Origin: Scleromitrula shiraiana
Taxonomy: Eukaryota > Ascomycota > Leotiomycetes > Helotiales > Sclerotiniaceae
NCBI GenBank assembly: GCA_028455995.1
Contig: JABELC010000009.1
Location: forward strand, 620,001 to 684,000
Reading direction: 5' to 3'
Length of the DNA stretch: 64,000 bases
Shown here: positions 49,039 to 61,465 of the stretch, piece after piece
Numbering within the stretch: position 1 is the first letter of the stretch
Layout: every line of letters starts with the position of its first letter
Program-made: the position numbers and the translations under genes
The notes under the pieces: model-generated
Told to the model about the DNA's origin: nothing
Database searches by the model: none
The model's input: the letters and a program-made list of their open reading frames with translations, nothing else

Positions 49039-50825
49039 ATTGACTCAGATTTTGTTGGAAATATTATTATCCTGTATAATTGTAGGTTTCGAGTTCGAAT
49101 AATGGTAGAATGAGTAAGTTTATGCGATAAGGGACACAGGTGGGATTTATGGCGTAAACAAGAACTTGGTGGATTTTGTCAGCTTGCTGGTGACATCAAT
49201 CTAGCGAAAACGAGTGTAACAGTTAGCAATCATACTGTTATGAGTGCCGCCAACCTACTCCTCACGCCTCAAAGTCCTCACAATGCTGTATCAAGCTCGC
49301 ATGCAAGGCAAAAGTGGGTTGACAAACATTAATTGTAATAAAATCCCGAACTCGACCCTGAAGATGCCCGAACTTCGAAGTTTGTGGTTTGTAGATGGTT
49401 TGCAGATATCCAGTTATTGTGTTATAAGGCTGCCAATAATCGACGGATAACTGCAGGATCTTGACTGCAGCAACAATGCAGCAAACAATGTTCTGCAGAA
49501 ATGTTTGCGATTATGAATGGTACGGTGACAAGAACAAGGTATGTATGGAGTAATATATTTGATCGTAGATATGGTTAATTGTAAGATTTCTGTGGCGTTT
49601 CTTCTGTTGCTTGGAGTTGGTATAGTTGTTTTTTGAGATCAAATCCCGCTGACAACAGAGTGGACGAGAGATGCTTCGAGGATGTAGGTCAGGTCTTGTA
49701 CCCGGCCGATGGTTGTACAAAAATAGATTATTCTTGAATTTGTCGTAGTAATGAAGAAAATTAAAGAAAAAGAAAGAATGCTGTCAAAGTAACGTCTATT
49801 GACAAGTAAAAGGAGTGAATAAATTATTGAGTCACTTCTTGTATTGCCGGTTACCAGAGAGATACTCAAAAATTTGAAATCTGGAATGACGCCCCTCGTC
49901 TTCGCCTTTCCTTCGAGTACTTGTAAGTTGTTGTAGTTAGATGAGTAATAAGTATTAGATGTAGACTCGTATCTTTTAATAATTTTAGAACATTTAGGAA
50001 GTCGAAGGGATGATCTATATTCTCAAGTACTTGAGAGTCAAGATACGAACGATGACCTTTGAATTATTAGACAAGTTTTTTTTCTCTCCTTCTCTAACCC
50101 TCTTTTAGACTCGTCCGGGACTATTTCCTTTTTGTTGAATGGATGGATGTATCGGTAGTTTTGACTGTGATGCCTTCAATGTGGGTAATAAGTAATAAGT
50201 AATAAATAATAAATAATATGGTTTGTTTGGTGGATTGAATCTCTTAGATAGAGATGTGCACAGATGTACTTCGTAGAGAGTTCAGTCCGTCCAGTTTATG
50301 CTTTTCGCCCAAGTGGTGGGTGTCAAATGGTATCAAGTGGTGTTGGTGTCAAGTGGTGGATCAATCTGGGCATATGGTATTGGTCCAAAGATTGTAACCT
50401 TAGATGATAAACCATTTATTATTATGATTATTATTATTATTTTTATCCTTGCTTTGATTTATCATGATCATGTCCATGACGTTTGAGAATAATAATTTTG
50501 AATCTCGAGATTCTTTTGATCCTTGTTACAATGTAAATAAATAACTCCGAAGATGGGTCGAGTTGTGTTATGCGAGAGTTACCACTTACGAGATAATAAG
50601 ATAGACTCGAGATGGCTGTACCTTTTGCAATCCCTTTTTGAAAGAAAAAAAAAAACCTCTGACAACTTTCATATGTGTAACACCTTTCTATATAATTCGG
50701 TGAATATTCGTTTTCACCTGTTAGTAATACATATGATTTTTTCACTGTATTTCACTGTATTTCACTAACTAACTGACTGTACTGATTATTATATTGATAT
50801 CCTATAACATTAGATGAGATAGAGT

Positions 50826-50862
50826 GCTGATGCTGATGCTGATGCTGATGCTGATGCTTATG
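50826..50862. repeat. (TGATGC)n microsatellite
   Basis: Five TGATGC units followed by TTATGC variants. Confidence 0.85.
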
Positions 50863-50978
50863 CTTATCTACCCAGGAGGCATTGAAGTAATAATATATCT
50901 TCTGCATATCATTGATCTCGCATATATGTACCAAACACACCATATATATTACCAAACCTAGATATTTCCCAAATAACC

Positions 50979-51255
<277 letters not shown>

Positions 51256-53037
51256 GGGGGGTTTTTTTTCCCTCATGCAAGACGCTTGAAGCCATTGCAT
51301 GGCAGAAACACCCCCACTATACCATGCCTTACAAGACTGTCAGTGCAATGATATTCACTTGGAATCTTCGATGGCTAGATTTCTGTTTGTGCCACCCTCA
51401 CCGAGTAAAACTTAGCTAAAGTATAGGGACCGATTTTTAAAGTATCTTCTAGGACGGATCTTGTCTGGGGTACTTCCGTTCTCGATACTAATTATGATGG
51501 ACCTTCAGATCTGATGCTTCCAATGATCTCAAAAATCCAACTCGAATTCATACTTTTTCAATTTGTTGAGCGAGAAATCTCTGTTCATGCATGACATCAT
51601 TTTCCTGTTCTTTTTTTATTTTTATTTTTATCTTTATTTTTCTTTTTCGTTTCAACTGCTCTGTTATTACTTTGATATATCTGTTATACCTCCATTCATC
51701 ATATTGATAATATATTGCCCAAGGGGATCCCTATATGTTTAGTACTTCTACGCGTAGGGCTCCATTATCAACGTCCAACGTTCGGTTTGTACAAACACAT
51801 CTCAAGATGGGCGTCAACACCACCAGCAAAATGCCTGTTACTACGTGTCGTAGATAAAGCTTAGTGTTTAATCTTCGGCCAATCTTTCAGATATTTTGCC
51901 CTGCTTCAAAAAAGTCCCTCACATCACTCTCCCCACATTATACAAGGATAATCCTACGTGATGGCTATAGCTTTACGAGAGGTCCTTAACAATATTCGCA
52001 GGCTCCAATTTCCCGGAAACAGTCTTGGGCTCCTCACACTTTGATGGCTCAATTTGTATGGATGCCCGACATGAAGCTTCTCGATCTGTGCAGGAGAGTG
52101 GGAATCACCCGCTTTGATCGAGATTCAATAGTCATCGTAGATATATCACGTGACGAAAGATGGCTAATCGGCATGTCTAGTCGAGCTAGGCATCAAGCGG
52201 ACTCAAGGCCGTTCAACCTAACATATTGAAAATCACTCCCGCTTGCCTTCTAGGCTGCCGCCGAACTACCCGTTCAAAGCTAATGTTAACATGGAGCCGC
52301 GTGATGTGGTTCTGATGTAAAGTATGCATTAAGTAGCCTTAGCACCTCAAACTAGAATCTCAGCCAGCACGTGGGAAGTTCAGAATCACACCACGATACT
52401 AAACTTCCTTCATACAGTACCATACGTACTCGGCGTAGTCCGCCCAACCGAACAAGTTGCCCTGATTTTTATGTCAAAGAACCAACCTAATTAAACGACA
52501 TATTGCAGTAGTTTATGCCTCATCTAGCGGGAACTCTGGGGAGAACAGATCAATTCCAGATCATAGCTCATATTTGTGGGAACTGCTTTGTCCAATCTAC
52601 TTCCGGGTGCTAGTCTCGTACAGACTTGGTAAGGCTTCATCTACCGAGTATCGACTGTACCGACCGTATGTACCCAACTTCATTTAATACGACACGTATA
52701 TTACTACCACGTACCTAACGAAACCCTCCCGAAATCTCAGCACTCCCCACAATCAACACTCAAGCGTTCCTAGTACGGTACAATACACGATCCCCAGAAG
52801 CAAGCATCGGCGCGTTTATGGACACCCCAATATGCCAACCCCAATCACAATTCCAATCCCAATCACAACTCCAATCCCAAGCTCATCTCCTCACTACTCG
52901 GCCAGACCAAACAAAATAAATCCAAGCCGACGTACCGCAGAAAAATGCCCAATCAACATGTTCTTTTCAAGGCTGATTGGGCTGCTGTGCTTATTGGTTA
53001 GATGTTTGTGTCGGGATCTATTCTTATGCATTTACTA

Positions 53038-53083
53038 TGTTGCGTTGCGTTGCGTTGCATTGCGTTGCGTTGCGTTGCGTTCC
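53038..53083. repeat. (GTTGC)n pentanucleotide microsatellite
   Basis: About nine GTTGC units, one with a G-to-A change, then decaying into GTTCCGTCCCGTC. Confidence 0.9.
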
Positions 53084-53380
53084 GTCCCGTCTCCACATTT
53101 GCTATTTCCCAGCCTCAAGTTTTTTAGGGGGTTTTCGTTTGTTTTGGTAAAGCAAGTCTGCCTGCTATGTATTGTTGCTATTTGGGGGTTTGTTTGATCG
53201 AGATCTAGGTTTTGCTCCATGATAATTTGAAGAAGAAGAAGAAGAAGGAGAAGAAGAGAACTTGCAACTTCAGCCTTTGATAGTTGGTCGTCTTGTGTGA
53301 TGTCAGATCTATAGTGGAAGAATTCAACTCTGCCTAGTTTTAGATATCAAACATCAGATGGGCGAGTCAGGAAATATTCT

Positions 53381-53418
<38 letters not shown>

Positions 53419-54589
53419 CTTCGAGAATAGAATACCGATATCAGGATATATTTTTAACCCTCATCAACCGCTTCAAGAATATCTTCTATGTTTTCTATAC
53501 TGACTGAGTGGTGGTAGGTAGAGTAGAGTAGAGTTCCCGAGAAGTCGGGGTTGAAGATGAGAAGGATTTGGATTTGAATGATTCTTTCAAACATAAATCG
53601 AACCTACCCACCCAATATGATTTTTGCGAATTCTACCATTCTTTTACGACAGAAATTCAAAGCTATGCCGGATAGTTGTTTTGCTCTGATATTGAGAGAG
53701 GTAAGTGTTTGCAGGAAGACGTTTCAAGTAGATCGAATTTTGGCTTGGATAATGAGATCTGGGAGATCGAGAGACTCAAAAAAAAATATTGTGATAAGCG
53801 ATGGTGATGAGGTTGTGGAATTTCTCTAAAGGAAAATCTTTGTCGGGCAAAAGTTGATTCACGGTGGGATGGAGGATGAAGGTATGTGGGAAGAAACTTG
53901 AATAAGGAATTATATATATGAATTTTGAGCCCTTGAATGTTCTAGCTCGATATCCCGTTGCTGAGATCTTTTCATCTCTGCTTCGATTCATCACTATAAC
54001 AGCGTTTATCTTTTCTCGTTGTATTTATCCCAAAAGATATGCATTTACTGTAGGTTGTAAAAAGAAATGCACTCTTTAAAGTCTCATATCCCTGATTATG
54101 AGTGAGTGAGCAACACACACACTATCAAACGTCATACAGCAAGCATATACGTACCCCATGCTAACACTGTTACCGTTACCATGGGCGATAGATGCGGGGT
54201 ACAGGTAGAAGAGTTGGGGTCTTGTATCAGCCTTGGTATATGTGTAAGGTAAGCTGAGTGAGATGATTATGGTACTAGGAATCTAGCACCGGGAGCAAAA
54301 GTGGCGGTGCCGGCTTTCCCATTGTATGTACCAAGATTGTCATTTTGCTCGTGTTTGAATTGGTTGAGGAATGCATTGCGATGATGAAAACAAGTCGTTG
54401 ACATGGAGCAACCAAGTGACCCAGAATAGCAAACGCGACAGTTCATTGGCTGGAATTGAGAACGAAGAACAACAGTAAAATGTTCTCGTTAATTGGGAAT
54501 GGAACGAGGAAGGGCTAGGCTAGAGAGTTGGCGACGAAGCTGTTTCATATATGACTCTATCTTACCTCCCACTAAAGTCACAGATCAAC

Positions 54590-54905
54590 AGAGTCCTGCT
54601 CGTGTGTTCAGAATTCGCCTAGCTTTGTAGAACTCCAAGGTCGTTGTGCGTGTTCCCTCATCAATAACTACACGATCCTTTCCCGTCGCTCACCAAGTTA
54701 GAAACTAATAGAGCTCATCTGTCTCGAAACCGACTGGCTTTGTAGAGACTGGATCTTGATGCTCATAGATAAGTCAACAATTACACGATGATATGTTTAC
54801 TGTCTCTCAAAGAGTTACATAGAAAGACAAATAGTCTTGCTCGTCTGTCTCGAAACTGTATGGCTTTGTGGGGACTCGATGCTGTAGCTATGCACGATCG
54901 TCCCA
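54590..54905. repeat. Diverged tandem repeat, three units of about 120 bp
   Basis: Three units carry the anchor CTCGTCTGTCTCGAAA with the following GGCTTTGTAG, starting near 54599, 54714 and 54840 (spacings about 115 and 126 bp). Each is followed by related ACACGAT and AGTTA-containing sequence. The copies are clearly related but considerably diverged. Origin unknown. Confidence 0.6.
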
Positions 54906-56160
54906 GGTAATGGGTAGTCCATCGAGTGGGGCTTTCCCTATTACTAGTAGAAACAAATCATTTTCCAATACCAACCAAAAAAAACTTATCTCACATCCCA
55001 GGTACTGACTCCTTAACGCAGAATGAGGCATTTTGCTCTCGTAGAATCATCTAGATTCTAACACTATCTATGTACTGTAGGTACAGTCTGCACTTCTCAT
55101 AAAACCCATAAGGAAGATATCCTACTGGCCATTCGATGCAGCGCAGTCAGATTAAGCACAATACCATGCAATAATAATCAGATCAAGCGTAAGAAAAATG
55201 TGGAAAAGCCAAATCCATGGGTTGGAAATAACAATGTCAGCTGCAATGATATCTTGGACAGATCTTAATTGTCGAATGTTTTTGCTTCGAATGGATAATC
55301 ATTTGGGATTGAAGATATTATAGATAAGAGGGCTGTGAGATGAGATAACACGGCTGCCCTACATATCTAGCATCATGCACTTCAGCGCCGGTAGCATATG
55401 CAATGAGATCGACTCGTCTGGCCCAAATAAGGCCTTTTTTTCGTGAAGCAAAAATGATATTTTCCCGGAATACAAACAATCATACGTACGTAACACTACA
55501 AACAAAAAGAAAAATACATCTCGAACATCGGTACTTTCCAAGCTACTTCGAATATTGATGTTTAGATAAGTTTGAGTGCCTCACTCAAGGTTGCACGCAG
55601 TAGCACACTAGTTCTAGCGTGACTAATCACCATCATCGGTTCCAGTGGTCTACCTGCGCCTCTCATGTCCTCATCAAGAAAAGATCCCCACATTAATATT
55701 AGCCAATCGGTACAACTGCAGAAATCAAAGTAGATCTGCATGACGTTGAAGTAAGCATTTGAGCTTCTCATTCGATCGGAAAAACTTCAATCTATATATA
55801 CACTGGTTATTTTGATGCGGAGGAGAGGGGGCCAAAATTCGGTATAGCCTAAGGGCTTGCTGGTTATCATCTCGTGTCTGTAGTTTACTGGGGTTGTAAT
55901 GAAGCTGCGAGGAGGGCAGATTATATCGGATGATGGATTGGGAAAGAGATTTTGATGCAGATAAACTGGACTGGACAATACAAGGACGTGGGGTGAGATT
56001 GGGAAGGAGAGTATAACAAGTAGAGCTCAATATCCTCGATAACGCCATCTCATTCATCAACAAACAACATCGCAACAATCAAACGCACAAACCGAACAAT
56101 TCCCTCCAGAAAACCCATCACCACTACAATCCCCATAATTAAAACTCAACCTCACTCACT

Positions 56161-56385
56161 ATGCAATTCTCAACTATCCTCGCCATCTTCGGCGGAGTCG
56201 CACTTGTTGCCGCACGCCCCGGTATGATCCCTTCGATTCTCCAATTGAGAGCCGAGGAATGCAGCTGCACGGATGCTATTAGCGCTTTCAACGTTTGTGC
56301 CATTCCCAGGCAAAGAAAGCGATCCACGCAATACCGGAGACGAACAAGAGAGCGACTATTGTGTCCGATGACCACGAAAGACTAG
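56161..56385 (+). pseudogene. Truncated small secreted protein gene
   Basis: The ORF starts with a clean signal peptide (MQFSTILAIFGGVALVAARP) and a cysteine pair typical of small secreted proteins (ECSCTDAISAFNVCA). From about 56300 the frame becomes arginine-rich (PRQRKRSTQYRRRTRERLL) because it reads antisense through the end of the MFS remnant. The native 3' part, presumably with more cysteines, is therefore missing. The 74-residue product may still be made and secreted, but it is a chimera. Upstream DNA (from about 56040) is CA-rich, as in active fungal promoters. Confidence 0.6.
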
Positions 56386-57433
56386 CTGAGGCTCCGAGAA
56401 GAGCCGTGACAAGTAAAATCGATGCCCCAAGCATGAGTATAACCCCACCAAAATCGATTCTTCTTATTAAGAAGTGAAATTTCTCTTCCTCGGGGAGCGA
56501 ATCTTTGGAGCTATGATAGGAGAAACTTGCGGGCATTACTATTACTATCAATATTATAGTGCAAACTTCTATCGGAGCACTACAATAGCGATTAGCACCT
56601 ACAATTTACTCCGCAAATTAATCCCAACCTACTTGATCAAAAAGATCCATCTCCATGTTGTCCTGGTATCAATTGCCCCAGCAACTGTCGCAGGTGCCAC
56701 GATTGCAAAAGCGATACCACCATAGATTGGCAACTTTTCTTTTGGAACCATTTCATATATTATGGATGTTGATATCGAAAATCCTCCAGCAGCTCCAATA
56801 CCTTGAATTGCTCGAAAGATAATTCTATTTGTCTCATCAGTCAAGAACTAATACTCATTGAAGTAGAGTGTTTATTCGCTCACAGTTGGGTCATATTTTG
56901 TGCAGCACCACATTCTCCAGAGAATACCACAAAAAAGAAGACCGCCCAGCACAAAGTCCAATTTCGTCCGAAAATATCACTCAGCTTGGTCCATATAACA
57001 AGAAAGCCTGGAAATCATCAGTGATGTCTAGAAGAGGTGTGAGCAAACCTACTTGTATATGTTAGCTGATATGCCGCAACGACCCCGCTTGTTTGGCTGA
57101 AACTGTGAAATTCATTGGTGATGGTTACCAATGAGGTACCCACAATCGAGACTTCCATGTTCACGAGGAAAATAACGATCCATACTCTGGTAAGATTACT
57201 CAAGTTAGCTAAAATGTGCACGAAACCAATGACTAATATGCTTACGCCACAGCAATGAAATATAATTTTGGGCCTTGCAGGCAAGCAATAGTCCTTCCAA
57301 GTTGGGGTGGTTCTGGCAATGAGGTCAACTACGGTATTGTTTTCTCGTCCTCGGACATTGGTGCGGCATCTTCGATGCTAGATTTATTTGTGTTCATTGA
57401 GATATGAACTTCATCTTCTTCATTGGTATCCAT
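56288..57433 (-). pseudogene. Truncated MFS transporter (14-TMS DHA2-like)
   Basis: The start is ATG 57433 (MDTNEEDEVHISMNTNKSS). In-frame TAG after KTIP is the one clear nonsense change, possibly CAG to TAG. Spliced exons then give WIVIFLVNMEVSIVGTSLVT, TYTSFLVIWTKLSDIFGRN (the motif A region), LIIFRAIQGIGAAGGFSIST, a WRWIFLI segment and NAPIEVCTIILIVIVMPASF. Four introns of about 45-60 bp keep frame. Between VAG and AIDTR about five residues (usually Pro/Gly-rich, motif C region) appear deleted. The chain stops at FFAWEWHKR*, around transmembrane segment 7, where the secreted-protein sequence begins on the other strand. Intact homologues have about 550 residues and export drugs or metabolites. 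Such exporters often sit in biosynthetic clusters, as here beside the reductase remnant. Confidence 0.8.
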
Positions 57434-57758
57434 GAAACGAGATCTTGTGGTTTCCAACGTGATTCTTAAAGATGACCAAGAATAAGTTCAAGCTCTCAAG
57501 AAACGTATAGGAAGTCAAAATACAATCAAATAAGCGAGAATACGAAAGATTACGTACTTGATTTTAAAGAATGGAAATGATCGAAGTAGTATTAACGTGG
57601 TTTTCTACCAACAAAAGACCAACAGAAGCCCAATAACTATCCGGTCGAGCTGATTCATTTGAAAGAATGTATACGAGACAATTTATCGTGGGGTACCGGT
57701 GTGGTGGAACTGTGGGATATGATTAGGCCAAACATTCCGTTACAAAAATGATTCCGTT
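57434..57758. other. Gap between MFS and reductase remnants
   Basis: About 325 bp between the MFS start and the first recognisable reductase sequence. It would hold the MFS promoter and the truncation point of the reductase. No motif was seen. Confidence 0.5.
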
Positions 57759-60166
57759 ATAAAAATGCGTCGTAGCCTTTGCAAAAGGAGATCTAGTGGG
57801 TTTCATACTCCCATCAATGGTGCGCGAGACGAGCGAGAATTACTATATTTTAGACCGTTGTTCCAAGGATTTTGATGTCTTATTTTTCGCGGGCGGAGAT
57901 CTACCCCAGGAGATTGGAGATATAGTTGCCTCCAGGATACCACTCTATAACCACTATGGTAGTACCTAATCCGGCTTTCTGACGCTGCTTCTACCAACTG
58001 ATACTACAAAACAACATTGGAAAGATTGCAAATACCTTCAGGTTGCAGAAAACTGCGGATGTGAATACCAGCAATTTCACAACGCGGAATACGAACTGGT
58101 TATACGGCGCAAAGCCACGATTGAGAAATACCAACCGGTCTTTGAAATGTTCTCAGACATTCAAGAATACAGAATGCGAGATCTGTTTATCCGCCATCCG
58201 ACAAACGAAAGCCTCTGGAAATGGTGCGCGCGGGCAGAAGATATTATTGTTTTTCTCACAGGCGAGAAGAAGAACCCCATATCTATGGAACAGTACATTC
58301 TCTCTCAGAACCTGGAGATTTTGGGTGTGCTTGTGGCAGGATCGCAGCGTTTCCAGGCATCACTTCTAGTTCAACCAAGCCGAGATCTACATACACCAAA
58401 AGAGAGAGGAGAGTTCATAGAGAAAATTTGGCCAAGCATTGAAGATGCAAACAAATTCTGTCCTGCACATGCGCGAATCTGGAAAACTCATATCATCTTC
58501 ACAGTACAATCGAAACCAATGCTGATTTCGGGCAAAGGCACAATTCAGAGATCGTCAAGTTTGAAATTGTACGATGCAGAATTGGACAAACTCTATGAAG
58601 ATGCAGATAAAATGTCGCCAAGCATGGGATTGAAGGAACCCATTGTTCTTCCCAACTTTGAGAATCTCCAAAATGTGGAGAATCATCTACAAAAAGTCTT
58701 CTTGCAAGTTACAAACTGGCAGAAAATCGAAAGAGGAAGACTTCTTTGTTCTCGGCATGAATTCTTTGCAGGCTATCATGATGGTCAGGAAGCTTAGAGA
58801 AGACTTCTTGTTGCCATCAATCTCAGCAAGCACTATTTATACCAACCCGAGTGTTTTGAGCCTTGCTAAAGCTCTTATAAAGCTTTTCCAAATTCGAACA
58901 TCCTCCGAAAAGCTCCATGCAGATAGTAGACAGCGAGTCAGAAAAGCCATGTTTGAAGAGCATCGAGACTTGATAAATGCCATTCCATTGTCAAACAAAG
59001 TTCCATACCAGTCGCATGAGAAGTGCATTATTTTAATCGGAACTACAGGTGCTTTGGGTTCTTAACTTTTGCATTCACTTCTCCAAGAGCCTGAAGTAAA
59101 GCACGTATACTGTTTGAACAGATGATTGGATAGCCCCTCAAGACAAATAAATAGAAGCCATATATCGGGACTTCCGGATGATTTCGCGCCATTTCGGGTT
59201 ACGTTTCTTGATGTTGACCTGTCCAAGTCGGACTTCAGCATCGAACCCCCAGCTTACGCTGAGCTTCAAACCAAAGCCACTCATATGATCCACGCTGCTT
59301 GGCCAGTAAACTTCAACATGCATCTTTCATCTTTCGCAGAATCTCTCGCTGGCCTCGTGAATCTTGTCCGATTTATAGCAATAGCAGACCGGAGTCCTAA
59401 CTTGATGTTTGTATCTTCAATCTCAGCAATCTCGAATGATGATATTCCGACAGGCTATAGACAAAGCAAGCAAATAGCTGAAGAACTTCTCAAGTACGCA
59501 TCTCTCAGATTCAACCATGCTTATGAGTCAAATTCGCCTCAAATATCTATCGCACGAGTCGGACAAATAGCAGGAGCTCTAGCTTATCCAGGCTTGTGGA
59601 ATAAAACAGAATGGTTTCCGAGCCTCATTCTTTCGTCTATTCATTTAGGTGCTATACCTACATCTTTAGGATCACGCTTGAATAACATAGACTGGGTTCC
59701 AATTGATATTCTCGCAGATTCCTTGATTGATTTTCTCTGAAATCAGACTACAAACAAAAATCCAAGGGATTTGACGATCTTTTATCCTCTCAATCCACAA
59801 AGTATTCAGTACGGAACCCTACTTCCCAATACTATTTCAGCTGTACTTGCAACCACCCAGAAATCAGTATAGCTTGGGTTGGTTTCACCAGAGAAGTGGA
59901 TCGAAAGGGTGAAGGCGGACATTGATGGTGTTGCAAAAACTAACGCAGCACTTACCGGGTGCGATGTTAAGGTATCGTTGAGGAATAATCCAGCGGCTAA
60001 ATTGCTAGACTTTTTTAACAGTTCGTTTGCTACACAAGATAAAGCTCAGCTGAGTAATTTGGGTACGGGGACTATGTCTTCAAGTGAGCTGAGCGAAGAA
60101 ATAAAGAGTCTAGGTCCAGTGAAAGAAGAATGGATAAGAAAGTGGTTGCACGAGTGGCTTGAGTAA
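57759..60166 (+). pseudogene. 5'-truncated NRPS-like adenylate-forming reductase (A-T-R)
   Basis: The frame enters mid-adenylation domain (GFILPSMVRETSENYY, then LFFAGGDLPQEIGD). The A5-type motif reads YGST*SG with TAA at 57967. The rest of the domain follows (DLFIRHPTNESLWKWCARAE, GKGTIQRSSSL). The carrier domain has its phosphopantetheine serine in VLGMNSLQAI, but a 1-nt frameshift near 58730 precedes it. The reductase domain has the nucleotide-binding GTTGALGS and the active-site YxxxK as YRQSK. Further stops: TAA 59063, TGA 59123, TGA 59738 and TAG 59870. The N-terminal half of the adenylation domain is missing. Intact relatives are about 1,000-1,100 residues and reduce aryl or amino acids to aldehydes. 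No function is possible here. Confidence 0.88.
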
Positions 60167-60382
60167 GATTGAGTGATATCAGTGCAATTAAATGAAATTG
60201 AATGCTGGTGTGACCTATATTGCGACAAACATATATAGGAAGTAGATTTAGAAGAGGACTGTGTGTTGTGTGTAGATATCGAATTTCAAAACATGAATGC
60301 CTAGACGCCAGCTAATACCGTGCTCGCCCCCTGTTCCTCTTTCTATAAAAATACACGACCCTCTGGTCTCATACCCAGCACC

Positions 60383-60899
60383 TTATTTGCATGTAGAAAC
60401 CTTCCAATCAACGGTATCGTTACCTGTCCCTGGAATCTTTGGCTTAAAGTCTAAATAGACAAGCTGTAAATTCATACCCAGTCAGTCAAATTCTAAATGA
60501 GCTGTTGCATATCGAGAACTCACCTCTCCCTTCTTAGCATCCCATTCACCATTCGTATCCCTATAGAAAACCATTTCTCCACTACCGGCATCCTTCACCT
60601 CAGCCGTTGTATGGCTGATTGCCCCTTCGGTACTCCATTCAATCTTGTAACATGTGTCTTTCACAACGAGAAAGGGGGTTGTGCAACGACGGTTGTTGTC
60701 TTCATCTAGACATGATTCCACCGCAAAATCGAGGACGCTACCGGATGCAACCTCCTTGGCTGTTTGGTGGCAAATATATTAGTTTTCAATTCTGGCGTTT
60801 GCTATCAAGGGGTAAAGTAGGGAGTGACATACGTTTGGTAAGTGAGCCGGTAAGAGCAAGACCTGCTGTTAAAATGCTCTGGGTGTTTGGAATATACAT
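60383..60899 (-). CDS. Small secreted four-cysteine protein, candidate effector
   Basis: Three exons (60899-60833, 60759-60524, 60463-60383) join in frame across introns GTATGT...CAAACAG and GTGAGT...TTTACAG, giving 127 residues. The N terminus (MYIPNTQSILTAGLALTGSL) is a plausible signal peptide, though its hydrophobic core is short. The mature part has four cysteines: ESCLDED, RRCTTPF, DTCYKIE and the last codon but one, STCK. They could form two disulfides. The middle (SHTTAEVKDAGSGEMVFYRD) looks like a beta-strand-rich fold. No known family was recognised. Unlike its neighbours it has no disablement, which suggests it is still under selection or recently acquired. Apoplastic effector is inference from size, secretion and cysteines. 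Confidence 0.7.
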
Positions 60900-61465
60900 T
60901 ATCGATTGTGAATTGTATGAATATTGATGATTGTATTGTACTTGCTTTACTCTTTCTTAGATTCAGCTCGGGATGTACTCAGGTTAAGTACCTGGATTAG
61001 CACTAATTTCTATGACGATGTTCTGTCTTGGCAGGACTAGGTTAAACTTGCGGGGACTGCGCCACTAAAGACCAGTGCAGCCACCAAATTATTATTTGAG
61101 TAATTTTTAGATGACTGGAAATAAGGAATTGATCTTAGGAATTTCATTCAAGCTGTTGGAATTCCGAATCTCCGTTGATATACAAATATCTATTTGAAAC
61201 TATTGGAATATCTGTACTTTGTCGAAACCTTCAAAAAGGATTGATATAAAAATACTTGAATATTTGTATTTTGAATGGACGTTGAGAAATAGATCAACTT
61301 GATCTGGTATTCGGAGGACTGGCATGTCAGGGCATGGTAAAATATATTGAATTTGAGATTCTATGAAACTTGAAAAGAATATCTATAGAATAAAAACATT
61401 ATCGATTAATCTCTCGGATTCAAATAAATATCGCATCCAGCCTAATCTCATGATGCTTCCGTCGT
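60900..61465. other. Intergenic, upstream of small secreted gene
   Basis: About 570 bp of AT-rich DNA between the start of the small secreted gene and the 3' end of the peptidase. Repeated AATATCT/AATACTTG-like words occur near 61180-61270. No gene was seen. Confidence 0.5.
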
